A program made the position numbers and the translations under genes. A stretch of DNA of 64,000 nucleotides, taken from contig DASXZY010000024.1 in the NCBI GenBank assembly GCA_036501625.1, forward strand, positions 1 to 64,000. Direction: 5' to 3'. The stretch's first letter is position 1. Every line of letters begins with the position of its first letter. The notes under the pieces were generated by a model. That model ran no database searches. It was not told where the DNA came from and was given only the letters and a program-made list of their open reading frames with translations. Source of the DNA: Palsa-1400 sp036501625 (GTDB lineage: Bacteria > Verrucomicrobiota > Verrucomicrobiia > Limisphaerales > Palsa-1400). Positions 52,611 to 61,200 of the stretch are shown here, in pieces.

Positions 52611-53633
52611 TCAGCCCTGCGCTCCCTTCTCTGCCGGAAGGAACAGGAACGTGCCGGCGGCGGAGCTTTGGCTCAGCGATTGCCAGTCGTGGATGTTCAG
52701 CGCCACGCGATGGCCGCGCGGAAATACGTTGCCGAAATCGTCCTCCACTCGCGCGAGCGGGCCGAGGTACACGGCCTGGCGCGAGGCTGCGGCAGGCCGG
52801 TGGCCGGGCTTGCGGCCCGTCAATAATATCTCCCGCATCTTCACGCCGCCCACGTCGAAATAGGACTCGGCGGACAACTTCTCAAAACGAACCTGGACAA
52901 AACCGGCGCGGCTCATGGCTCCCGGCGGCTCCGTCTCCACGGGGACATGCTCGACCTTGGCGGCGGGGCCGGGAAGATTCAGCGGCGCGCCATTGAAGGG
53001 CCGGTCACCCGCCAAGCCGTGCAAGGCTACTTGGCCGCCCGGGCGCAGCACCCGGTAAACCTCGGCCAGCATCCCATCCAATCCGGCGGCAGCGGCGGCG
53101 AGATTGGCCGTTCCCTCCAATGCCACTTCGTGCAGCCAATTGTCCTCGTGCGCGATGCGCCGCGGGAATGGGTCGGGCAGGTCATGCCGCCATGACAAAC
53201 GCGGCGCGGCGGGCATGATAAACCGTTCCGCTCCTGACGCGGGCTTGGGCCGCTCATCCTTCTCTTCGTCAAGAATATAGATTTCCCACAGCGCCCCATC
53301 CGGGTCCGCCATCCAAAACTTGGTCTGGCACGAATGGCAGCACGCTACTCCCTCTTCGCGCTGAGTCTTGATGCCGGCCGATTCGAGCCGGCACTGGCAC
53401 CGCACCAGCGCGGCGGAATCGGGGAGGCGCAGGCCAAGGTGGTTTAAGTTGCCGCCCGGACTGGCGCGGTTCGGCTGGAGGGAAAGCACCAGCGGAGGTT
53501 CCGGCATTTCAAACTTGGCGTAGTCGTCGAAGCTCCGGGCCGGCTCCACGCCGAGCAGGGTGCGATAGAAAGCAACCGAGCGCGCCAAGTCGGAGACGTT
53601 GAGGGAGACGTGAAATTTTATGGGAGCGGACAT
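52611..53633 (-). CDS. ArsI/CadI-like VOC metalloenzyme with appended methyltransferase-like tail
   Basis: Residues 1-125 form a vicinal-oxygen-chelate domain: His8 (KFHVSLNVSD), HLGLRLPD and ALWEIYILDEE supply likely Fe(II) ligands. The vicinal cysteines Cys98-Cys99, with Cys102, in GVACCHSCQTKFW followed by ADPDG match the arsenic-binding pattern of ArsI carbon-arsenic lyases and CadI. Residues about 150-290 resemble the C-terminal half of a methyltransferase (EVYRVLRPGGQVALHG, then FVQVRFEKLSAESYF) without a visible SAM-binding glycine loop. The fusion makes the substrate uncertain. It is second in the phyH-arsI-CPBP-thiL-tsaE-tsaB operon. Confidence 0.8.
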   Translation of the reverse strand: MSAPIKFHVSLNVSDLARSVAFYRTLLGVEPARSFDDYAKFEMPEPPLVLSLQPNRASPGGNLNHLGLRLPDSAALVRCQCRLESAGIKTQREEGVACCHSCQTKFWMADPDGALWEIYILDEEKDERPKPASGAERFIMPAAPRLSWRHDLPDPFPRRIAHEDNWLHEVALEGTANLAAAAAGLDGMLAEVYRVLRPGGQVALHGLAGDRPFNGAPLNLPGPAAKVEHVPVETEPPGAMSRAGFVQVRFEKLSAESYFDVGGVKMREILLTGRKPGHRPAAASRQAVYLGPLARVEDDFGNVFPRGHRVALNIHDWQSLSQSSAAGTFLFLPAEKGAQG

Positions 53634-53636
53634 GGG

Positions 53637-54407
53637 TCAGCGAAAGAACGTATTGGTCTTGCCGTACTCAGCGTAGCGGTCCTTGAGCCAGCGGTGGAAC
53701 TCCGCGTAATGCCGTTCCCGCTGCTCGCCGCCGTCGCTGGCCATGTTGTAGCTCAAATAGAGCAGGCGCCGCCATTGGTCCGAGAGATTCGCGCCGGACC
53801 GATGCGGCGTGAAACCGGTGAAGATGGCGATGTCGCCCGGTTGCATTTCCAGCATGACGCCTTTGGATGCATCCACCGAGCTGGCCGGCAATTCGTGATA
53901 CATTCCGTCGCGCGGCGTGAGGCAGCCGTGTTGATGATAACCAGGAAAGACCTCGGTCGCGCCGTTGCCGGTCCCGGCCGGATCAATGGCCACGATGACC
54001 GTCGCGAAGCTGGCGGGAAACACTTTCCAGGAAATGTAATCCTGGTGAAGCGCGTAACCGGTCGCGCCCGGCGGTTTGAAGATCAGCTTGTCCTTGAATA
54101 AAAAGGCCTGCTCACCGTAAAGAGAGGCCATGGTGGAAAGAATTCTTGCGTCCCGCGCGACGCGCGCGAAGAGCGGGCTCAGGTCGGTGATGGGGTCGAA
54201 GCAATCGAAACGGCATTCGCCGGTCTTGGCGCAATTCTGCCAGCGGCATCGCAGATTGTCCTGGTCAATCAAATCCTGGCGCTGAAAAACGCGCGCCGCT
54301 TCCGCGTCCATCTCAGCCATTTCGGCGCGGCTGAACACTTCGCGCGCGATGACAAATCCATCCGCGTGATACTTTTCAGCCGTGCTTGGGTTTGAGGATA
54401 TGGCCAT
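53637..54407 (-). CDS. Phytanoyl-CoA dioxygenase-family oxygenase
   Basis: The 256-residue protein belongs to the Fe(II)/2-oxoglutarate PhyH superfamily. The HxD iron ligands are His121 and Asp123 in YALHQDYISW, and the distal His is 202 in FTPHRSGANLS. A Cys-containing segment (CRWQNCAKTGECRFDCFD) is unusual and could bind metal. The ATG at 54407 is preferred; the longer frame to 54566 crosses the divergent GH88 promoter region. It is the first gene of the six-gene operon and ends 3 bases before the ArsI-like gene. Substrate unknown. Confidence 0.9.
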   Translation of the reverse strand: MAISSNPSTAEKYHADGFVIAREVFSRAEMAEMDAEAARVFQRQDLIDQDNLRCRWQNCAKTGECRFDCFDPITDLSPLFARVARDARILSTMASLYGEQAFLFKDKLIFKPPGATGYALHQDYISWKVFPASFATVIVAIDPAGTGNGATEVFPGYHQHGCLTPRDGMYHELPASSVDASKGVMLEMQPGDIAIFTGFTPHRSGANLSDQWRRLLYLSYNMASDGGEQRERHYAEFHRWLKDRYAEYGKTNTFFR

Positions 54408-54522
54408 GCGATAATTCGATTTTACTGGACGCCACTTTACGCGGCGGCAGGCGGAGTGGGAAGCAAGTTTTTGCGCAGGCTTGAAATCGAGGCCCAGGCG
54501 CAGCAGACTGGAGACGACTGCA

Positions 54523-55851
54523 TTGAAAATTGACCTGAACATCCGGCCGGGTGATTTGTCGCGCAAGATCAGCCGATTGTGGGAGTTGTCCGCCCAAAAA
54601 ATCCGCGCCGTTGAACGCGGCGCGAAGCCAGGCCAAGGATCGCCGGTGTTTACCGTGCGCGGCCGCTATACGGCGCGCGGCTGGACGGAGTGGACGCAAG
54701 GCTTTCAAATCGGAGCGGCCATTTTGCAATTCGACGCCACGGATGAACGCGAGTTTCTGGACCTGGGCCGGAGCCGGACAGTGCGGTTCATGGCGCCGCA
54801 CGTCAGCCACGCGGGCGTGCATGATCACGGCTTCAACAACATCAGCACCTACGGCCATCTGCGGCGTTTGATGGCAGAAGGGCGCATCGCGGACAACGAA
54901 TGGGAACGCCATTTTTACGAGCTGGCGCTCAAGTTGAGCGGAGCGACCCAGGCGCGGCGCTGGACCCCGCTGCCCGGCGGCGGCGGTTTCATTTATTCCT
55001 TCAACGGCCCGCATTCCCTGTTTGTTGACACCATCCGCTCGTTGCGCGCGCTGGGCGTGGCGCATCAACTGGGGCACGTTTTGATGGGCGAGAACGACCA
55101 GCAAATTTCCCTGCTCGAACGGCTTAAGGCCCACACCGCGGCCACCGCGACATTTTCCATTTATTATGGCGAAGGGCGCGACGCTTATGACGAGCGCGGG
55201 CGGGTCGCGCATGAAGCCATCTTCAACACCAACGACGGCCGTTTCCGCTGCCCCAATTCCCAGCAAGGTTGGTCGCCATTCAGCACGTGGACGCGCGGGC
55301 TGGCTTGGGCGATGTGCGGCTTCGCCGAGCAATTGGAATTCATGCGCGTCATCGGCGACGACGCCATCACGCCGCTCCTGCTCAAGGCGGCAAGGGCCGT
55401 GTGCGACTTCTACATCGAGCGCGCCGCGGCCGCCGACGGCATTCCGTATTGGGATGCCGGCGCGCCGGAACTGCATCGGCTCGGCGATTGGCAGGCGCGC
55501 CCGGCCGAGCCGTTCAACGCGCACGAACCGGTGGACAGTTCAGCGGCCGCCATCGCCGCGCAGGGGCTGCTGCGGCTGGGCGCCTATTTGAAGAACAAAC
55601 GTTATTCCCAGGCGGGCCTGATGGTGTTGAATGCTCTTCTTGACGAACCGTATCTCAGCACTGATGCGCGCCATCAGGGCCTGATTCTCCACAGCGTTTA
55701 TCACCGGCCCAACGGCTGGGATTGCATCCCGCGCGGACAAAAAGTCCCGTGCGGCGAATCGAGCATGTGGGGAGATTACCACGCGCGCGAAGCGGCGCTT
55801 TGGGTTCAACGCGCCGCCGCCGGGCGGCCCGCGCCGGTATTTTATTTATGA
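54523..55851 (+). CDS. GH88-like unsaturated glucuronyl hydrolase
   Basis: The protein has about 442 residues with an (alpha/alpha)6 fold. It resembles GH88 enzymes, which release unsaturated uronic acid from lyase products. Candidate catalytic Asp residues are Asp101 in HDHGFNN and Asp169 in SLFVDT. DSSAAAIAAQGLLRLG and SSMWGDYHAREAAL are also typical. No signal peptide, so action on imported oligosaccharides is likely. No ATG fits: TTG at 54523 has a GGAG site nine bases upstream and begins MKIDLN-like; TTG at 54481 is the alternative. The stop overlaps the SDR start by 4 bases. It is divergent from the phyH operon. Confidence 0.85.
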   Translation: MKIDLNIRPGDLSRKISRLWELSAQKIRAVERGAKPGQGSPVFTVRGRYTARGWTEWTQGFQIGAAILQFDATDEREFLDLGRSRTVRFMAPHVSHAGVHDHGFNNISTYGHLRRLMAEGRIADNEWERHFYELALKLSGATQARRWTPLPGGGGFIYSFNGPHSLFVDTIRSLRALGVAHQLGHVLMGENDQQISLLERLKAHTAATATFSIYYGEGRDAYDERGRVAHEAIFNTNDGRFRCPNSQQGWSPFSTWTRGLAWAMCGFAEQLEFMRVIGDDAITPLLLKAARAVCDFYIERAAAADGIPYWDAGAPELHRLGDWQARPAEPFNAHEPVDSSAAAIAAQGLLRLGAYLKNKRYSQAGLMVLNALLDEPYLSTDARHQGLILHSVYHRPNGWDCIPRGQKVPCGESSMWGDYHAREAALWVQRAAAGRPAPVFYL

Positions 55852-56630
55852 CAAACGCAACAAAAAGAGTGGCGCTGGTCACGGGCGGCGCGCGCGGCAT
55901 CGGCTTGGGCGTGTCGCGCGAATTGGCGCGGGCGCAATTCGACCTGGCCATCTGCGGCGTGCGCGAGGAATCCGCCGCCGCGCCCGCGCTGGCCGGGTTG
56001 CGCGAGTTGGGCGCGAATGTCTTTTACGCGCGGGCGGATGTCAGCGATGCTTCGGCACGCGCGAAATTGGTGGAGGGCATCCGGGAAAAATTTGGCCGCC
56101 TCCATGTCCTTGTCAATAATGCCGGCGTCGCGCCCAATGTTCGCGCCGATCTTCTCGACGCTACGGAAGAAAGTTTCGAACGCGTGCTCAAGATCAACCT
56201 GCAAGGACCGTACTTTTTGATGCAACAGTGCGCACGCTGGATGATCGAGCAGAAAAAAGCCCGGCCTGATTGGCGTGGCTGCATTGTCAATATTTCCTCC
56301 GTCTCGGCCGCGTTCGCCTCAGTCAACCGCGGAGAATATTGCATTTCCAAAGCGGGCTTGGCGATGGCCTCGAAATTATGGGCGTCGCGCCTGGGCGAGT
56401 TTGACATTCCTGTTTACGAAATCCGCCCCGGCGTCGTTCACACGGACATGACCGAGTGCGTGCAAGCCAAGTATGACAAGATGATCGCGGAGGGTTTGCT
56501 GCCGCAGTCCCGATGGGGTTCGGCCGAAGACGTCGGCAAAGCGGCCGCCCTGCTGGCACGCGGAGATTTGCCTTATTCTACGGGGCAGGTTCTAACCGTC
56601 GATGGCGGCCTGAGCGTGCCGCGGCTATAA
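55848..56630 (+). CDS. Short-chain dehydrogenase/reductase (FabG-like)
   Basis: The 260-residue classical SDR has the NAD(P)-binding motif TGGARGIGLGV, NNAG (VLVNNAGVAP), catalytic Ser in NISSVSAAF, and Tyr-x3-Lys in YCISK. The cofactor preference cannot be decided. It is translationally coupled to the GH88 gene (ATGA), so it may reduce or oxidise the released uronate or a derived ketone. The ATG at 55848 is chosen; the longer frame to 55722 lies within GH88. Confidence 0.92.
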   Translation: MTNATKRVALVTGGARGIGLGVSRELARAQFDLAICGVREESAAAPALAGLRELGANVFYARADVSDASARAKLVEGIREKFGRLHVLVNNAGVAPNVRADLLDATEESFERVLKINLQGPYFLMQQCARWMIEQKKARPDWRGCIVNISSVSAAFASVNRGEYCISKAGLAMASKLWASRLGEFDIPVYEIRPGVVHTDMTECVQAKYDKMIAEGLLPQSRWGSAEDVGKAAALLARGDLPYSTGQVLTVDGGLSVPRL

Positions 56631-56921
56631 TTAATTTTGGCGCGCGGCCAAAGCCTTTTCGATGCTGGCGGAGAGAGCGTTGCCGCGGGCGTCGCGGCCT
56701 TCGGCGATAATCATTCCGGTATCGCCGTCGATCAGAAAGGGATGAGCGAGATCGCCTGGCACGGCCTTGATCCCGTCCGGCTTGTCCGGCGACAGTGCCA
56801 GGCGCGCGTAACGGAGACTGGCGGCATTGGTGACGCCCGAGGGCTGCCAGCTTAACTTGACCTCATCAGCGCCCGCGATGGAGGCGGCGGCGAATAATCC
56901 AAGCAAGCAGTATTGCTTCAT
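56631..56921 (-). CDS. Miniature secreted paralogue of the adjacent TlpA-like protein
   Basis: The 96-residue protein has a signal peptide (MKQYCLLGLFAAASIAGADE). Mature residues 20-57 (VKLSWQPSGV ... KPDGIKAVPGDL) match residues 27-66 of the adjacent 421-residue protein. Residues 62-96 (LIDGDTGMIIAEGRDARGNA) match that protein's last 35 residues. The whole middle, including the thioredoxin active site, is absent. It lies 22 bases downstream of the larger gene on the same strand. It is probably a tandem duplicate that lost its core; whether it functions is unknown. Confidence 0.75.
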   Translation of the reverse strand: MKQYCLLGLFAAASIAGADEVKLSWQPSGVTNAASLRYARLALSPDKPDGIKAVPGDLAHPFLIDGDTGMIIAEGRDARGNALSASIEKALAARQN

Positions 56922-56943
56922 GCCGGCCGCCCTCCGTTGATTT

Positions 56944-58209
56944 TTATTGACGCTTGGAGAGCGCCGACGCGATGGCTGGAGCGAGGGACTCGCCGCGAAT
57001 GGAATCGCCCTCAGCCAAAATCATCCCAGTGTCGCCGTCGACGATGTAGGCGTGAGGGATGGATTCAATAGAGTACTGCCTTGCCACGGCCGCCTTCAAA
57101 TACTGGCCATCGTAAACCTGGGGCCAAGCCATATGGCTGTCCTTGGTGAATTGGGCGAGTTTTTCGGAGGCGTTGGGCTGGTCCAGGCTAATGCCCAGAA
57201 TGTCGAAACCCTTGGAGTGATATTTGTCATAGGCGGCGACGATACCAGGAATTTCCCTCCGGCACGGCCCGCACCAAGTCGCCCAAAAATCCAGCATCAC
57301 GACTTTGCCCTTATAGTCCTGGGGAAAATGAACGGTCGTGCCTGCAGTCGTTTTCGCTTCAAAGGACAAGGCCTTCTTGCCGGCTGACAGGTCGTCCATC
57401 GGCTTGGTTTCATCCACCGTTTGCGTTGACTTTACGAATTGAAAACTTCCACCCGCCGCGGTGAGGCTGGCGACCTCATAAGTAGTTCCGCCAACGTTGA
57501 AGGGCTTCGCCACGTTAAATGATTCGCCGCGGTCGAATTTGCCGTTGTTGTTCAGGCCCAGGAACAGGTTGACGGCCGGTTTGTCCGTGTCTTTCGGCGG
57601 TCGGAAATCGCCGGTGGCGCCTTCATCAAGCAGCAGCGCATGGTAGGTTTTGCCGCCCAGCGAAGCGTTGCCGGCCAGGCCGTAGTCGCGATAGTAAAAG
57701 AGATTGTCCTTAAGGGCGGCGCGGCCCGCGTCATTCTTGTCAAAGCGATACATGACCAAATGGAGGTCCTTCTTGCCGGAGTCATACGGGACTTGCAGCT
57801 TGGCGCCGCCCATGTACGTGGTCAGCGTCGTTCCATCGCCGGCCTTTTGGGGGCGGCCCTGCCACTCGGCCGGCGGATCATCGGCCAAGTCGCCATTGGC
57901 GTTGGCATCCACGAACAGGCGCGACGGTTTGCCGTCCGGCTCGTCCAGGATCACAAAGAAAGCCGTGGGCGATTCCGCCGGGCCAAGCTGGAGCTTGCCG
58001 TAAAGCGGGGCCGACAGGCCGGCTGGCACGGCTTTGATGCCATCGGGCTTGGCCGACGACAAAGTCATTTTCATTGGCATGTAATAGCCGGCCGCTTTTC
58101 CCATGCCGGAAGACTGCCACTCCAGCTTCACGTTATCCGCGCCCATAACCAACGCGGCGCCGCACAGCAGGAAGGCAGGACACATTGCGAACAGGACGAA
58201 TCGTTTCAT
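56944..58209 (-). CDS. Secreted TlpA-like thioredoxin-fold protein
   Basis: The 421-residue exported protein has a signal peptide ending near VMGA. An N-terminal ~260-residue beta-rich region includes a metal-binding-like Asp stretch (DANANGDLADDP) and LNNNGKFDRGESF, resembling calcium loops. A redoxin domain begins near 285 with YKGKVVMLDFWATWCGPCRR, giving the active site Cys313-x-x-Cys316. It then has FDILGISLDQ and ESIPHAYIVDGDTG. It likely acts as an envelope thiol-disulfide reductase. The 96-residue paralogue follows. Confidence 0.9.
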   Translation of the reverse strand: MKRFVLFAMCPAFLLCGAALVMGADNVKLEWQSSGMGKAAGYYMPMKMTLSSAKPDGIKAVPAGLSAPLYGKLQLGPAESPTAFFVILDEPDGKPSRLFVDANANGDLADDPPAEWQGRPQKAGDGTTLTTYMGGAKLQVPYDSGKKDLHLVMYRFDKNDAGRAALKDNLFYYRDYGLAGNASLGGKTYHALLLDEGATGDFRPPKDTDKPAVNLFLGLNNNGKFDRGESFNVAKPFNVGGTTYEVASLTAAGGSFQFVKSTQTVDETKPMDDLSAGKKALSFEAKTTAGTTVHFPQDYKGKVVMLDFWATWCGPCRREIPGIVAAYDKYHSKGFDILGISLDQPNASEKLAQFTKDSHMAWPQVYDGQYLKAAVARQYSIESIPHAYIVDGDTGMILAEGDSIRGESLAPAIASALSKRQ

Positions 58210-58262
58210 AGCGTTGCAATTTGGCGGGCGTCCTGGGAAAAGTCAATTAAAGGTTTCGCATC

Positions 58263-61200
58263 CTACGGATAACTGAGGCGGTAAAAGCGCGCGGTGTTCA
58301 AGGGCGAATCCGAAAACATGGCAAAACCTAAATTTGCCGGCACGGTCACATGCCCGATGACGCTCCACTCTGAAGATGAAATATCCGACGCCGCTTCGAG
58401 CGAGTAGGTCCGGCCCGGCACGCCGGTGAAATTGAATTGCGCCGCGCCATTGGCCAATTGGATGCTGGTAAAGAATGCGGACGGCCCGGGCCGCAACAGC
58501 ACGCCGCGCTGCGTCACCCGCGGCGCGTTGGCGTTGCGATACCAATAGACGCGAAAGTCGTAATGATCGCCGGATTGGGCATTGAAACTGAGCGCGAACG
58601 GCTGGAAAAGCACGTTGGGAAATTGGCCGCGCGCCAGATTTCGCGACGCGACGATCGCGCCCGAATCCAAATCGGCCACGGAAATGGTCGCAACGGTGGC
58701 GTTGTCGTAATTAAAGTTATCCACCTTCAGTTCAAAGATCGCGGAATAATCCCCGGCAGGAATATTGGCGGCGCCGGGACCGCGCGACAGATAGCCGGAG
58801 GCGGCGGCGCTGCGCGGATCTGCCTGCCACGAATTCAGCCCGTCCAATTGGCCGATGTCATGCGTGAGATTGGCCGCCGACCAATTGACCAGGCCGTCGA
58901 TGGCAACATCCGTCGCGGTCAGGTCCGGTCCGCCCGAAGCGTTGTTGTAAAAGATGCGAAACTCCAGGGGGTCGCCCTGAATAGTGTTGGTGAAGAGCAG
59001 AACGAAGTCATGCGGGCTGTTGGTCTGGGTGAAAGCGTTCCAAGGCGCCGGGGCGCTGGCCAAAACGGTTTGGCCGTTGTCCTCCAGCACGCTGAGCATG
59101 GCCAGGCTTGCGGCTGAACTGCTGAGCGAATCGGCCGTGATTTGAAAATGCGCGGCGTGCAGGCCCGTTGGCAGATAGGCCGCGTGCGGACCAGCCAGCA
59201 TGTAACCAGAAACGGAGGCATTGGTTGGCCCGCAAGTCCAGGCCAGCGCGCCCGTGCCGCGGCCAATGGAATGGCTGAAAGCCGGATTCCCGGCTCCTTT
59301 GATAAAGAGCAGATTGGTCGTGATCGGTTCGGCCAGGGCGGCCTCGGCCATCAAGGCCGAACTTTGCCGGCCCGCGTCAGCGGCATCGACCGGCCCGGCC
59401 CACGACATTCCAAGCTGGCTGAATGCATTGCGGTCGTTGAGCCATAAACCGTGCGCGGAAAAGTAGAGAAGCTCGTAAGACTCCTGATCGCGCGAAACGT
59501 CGTAAAAATAGGCAATGTAGCGGCTGCAAATGCCCTTGAACTCCGGCACGTCGCCCCCGCCGCAGGTCGGGTCGCACGGCGCGGCCTCGTTCATGACGTC
59601 GCCCGCGCTCAAATGAGCGGTGACGGCGTGAGCAATGGCCGCGGCCTCGTTTAAATAGGAAACGGTTCCGGTCGATTTATAGAGGTCCGTCAGCGCGCCG
59701 ATGAGCACGCCCTGTTCGTAGGTGAAGGTGGAGCCACTGTTATTGGCGCAATTGGAATCCAAGCCGTCATTGACAAGGCTTTGCGGGTTGATCATTCCGC
59801 TTTGGTTGAACCAATTCCAGGCATTGGTGGCCCAATAAAAATAACTGGCCGCGCCGCCGTCGCCAGGCGTGCGCTGGTGCAGGCGGATGGCAGTCAAGAT
59901 GAAGAGTTCGTTGACAATGCCGTTCTTGTAGGTTCCGTTGACGGTTTGAACCGCACCGCCGTCGCAGGAGGAGGCAACCCAGGCGTTGGTCATGGTGGCG
60001 AAAATGGTCTTGGCCATGTTCAAGAAGTTGGTGTTGCCAGTGAGATCGAAGGCGCGAATCCATGCATTGGCCCACCAGCCATCGTCGTCATAATAGCCAT
60101 CCAGGAAATTGCCGCCATTGTTGAGGTTGAACGTGTTGCTCAACACGCCCAGGTATTGGAGTTGGTTGTCAGCGGCGGCGACGGTTTCCAAAGCTTCCAT
60201 GCAATTGGCGGCGTTCCACCAGCCGGTCGTGTTGTAAAGGCCGCCGGTATTGTACCATTGCTGAAGAACGCTCGCGGCCATGGCGCTGTTGGTGTTGAAG
60301 TCGTCCCCGGTTAGCGCGAGCGTGGGGGAGCCTTGGCTCAAGGCGAAGAAGGCCGCGTTGCCGCCGGCGACCCACTTTAGTTGCACTCCGGTGACGGGCG
60401 AAGTCGTATTTTGCAACGGAACGTCCATCGAGTAGAGGCACGGATTGGCAGAGTTGATGGAATTCACCGTTCGGCCGCCAAGGTTCACGCGGCCATTGGC
60501 GAACCATGCGACGGGCGAGTAGGAAAACCAATCCGGCACGGTGATCGTGCCGATGTCGGACGACCCGGCGGCATGCTGAACGGCATAGTTGATCGTCGCC
60601 GCGCCATTGCCCGCGGCGCATAAAAAGGAAAGCCCTTTGGCGGCCGCGGGGCCGGATGGGGTGAGTGTGCCAGCGAGCGCGCTGGATGTGAGTAGAAGAG
60701 CATCATTGGCCGCGTAACTTCCCGGCAGGGTATAAGTGTGATCCGGCGCGGAAACGTTGGTGAAAGTCGAACCCGCCAGGGGAAGGCCGGTCGAGGGCGC
60801 GGCGCTATCGTAACCAACCTCGTACCATGTGTTCAGTGTGTTAGTGATGCCGGTGTCCATGGACGCCGTCGTGAATCCGCTCAATGATCCGGGATGGCCC
60901 GCGCCCGCTTCCACCACGACGTCTTCATTAAATCCGATGACTGCCAGCGGATTAAACATCCCCGCGCTGCTGCCGCTGACAGCCATGATGACCCCATGCC
61001 CGATACCGCTGGCGTAGGCGAAATCAATGCTGGTGACGGGGCTGACTGTATTGGCCAGTGTGATTTCCACCGAGTAAAGCCGCGGATCATTCCCATTGAC
61101 GCTGCTGAACGTGAAGGCTTGAACATCGACCCGCCCGTTGGCCGTCCAAGCCGAATTGGTGCCGTTATTGTACCAATCAAGTATGCTCGAACTGCCCGTG

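Noticed and set aside
54376..55524. 382-codon minus-strand frame opposite the GH88 gene
   Set aside because: It covers the divergent promoter gap and is antisense to GH88; the product has no domain features.
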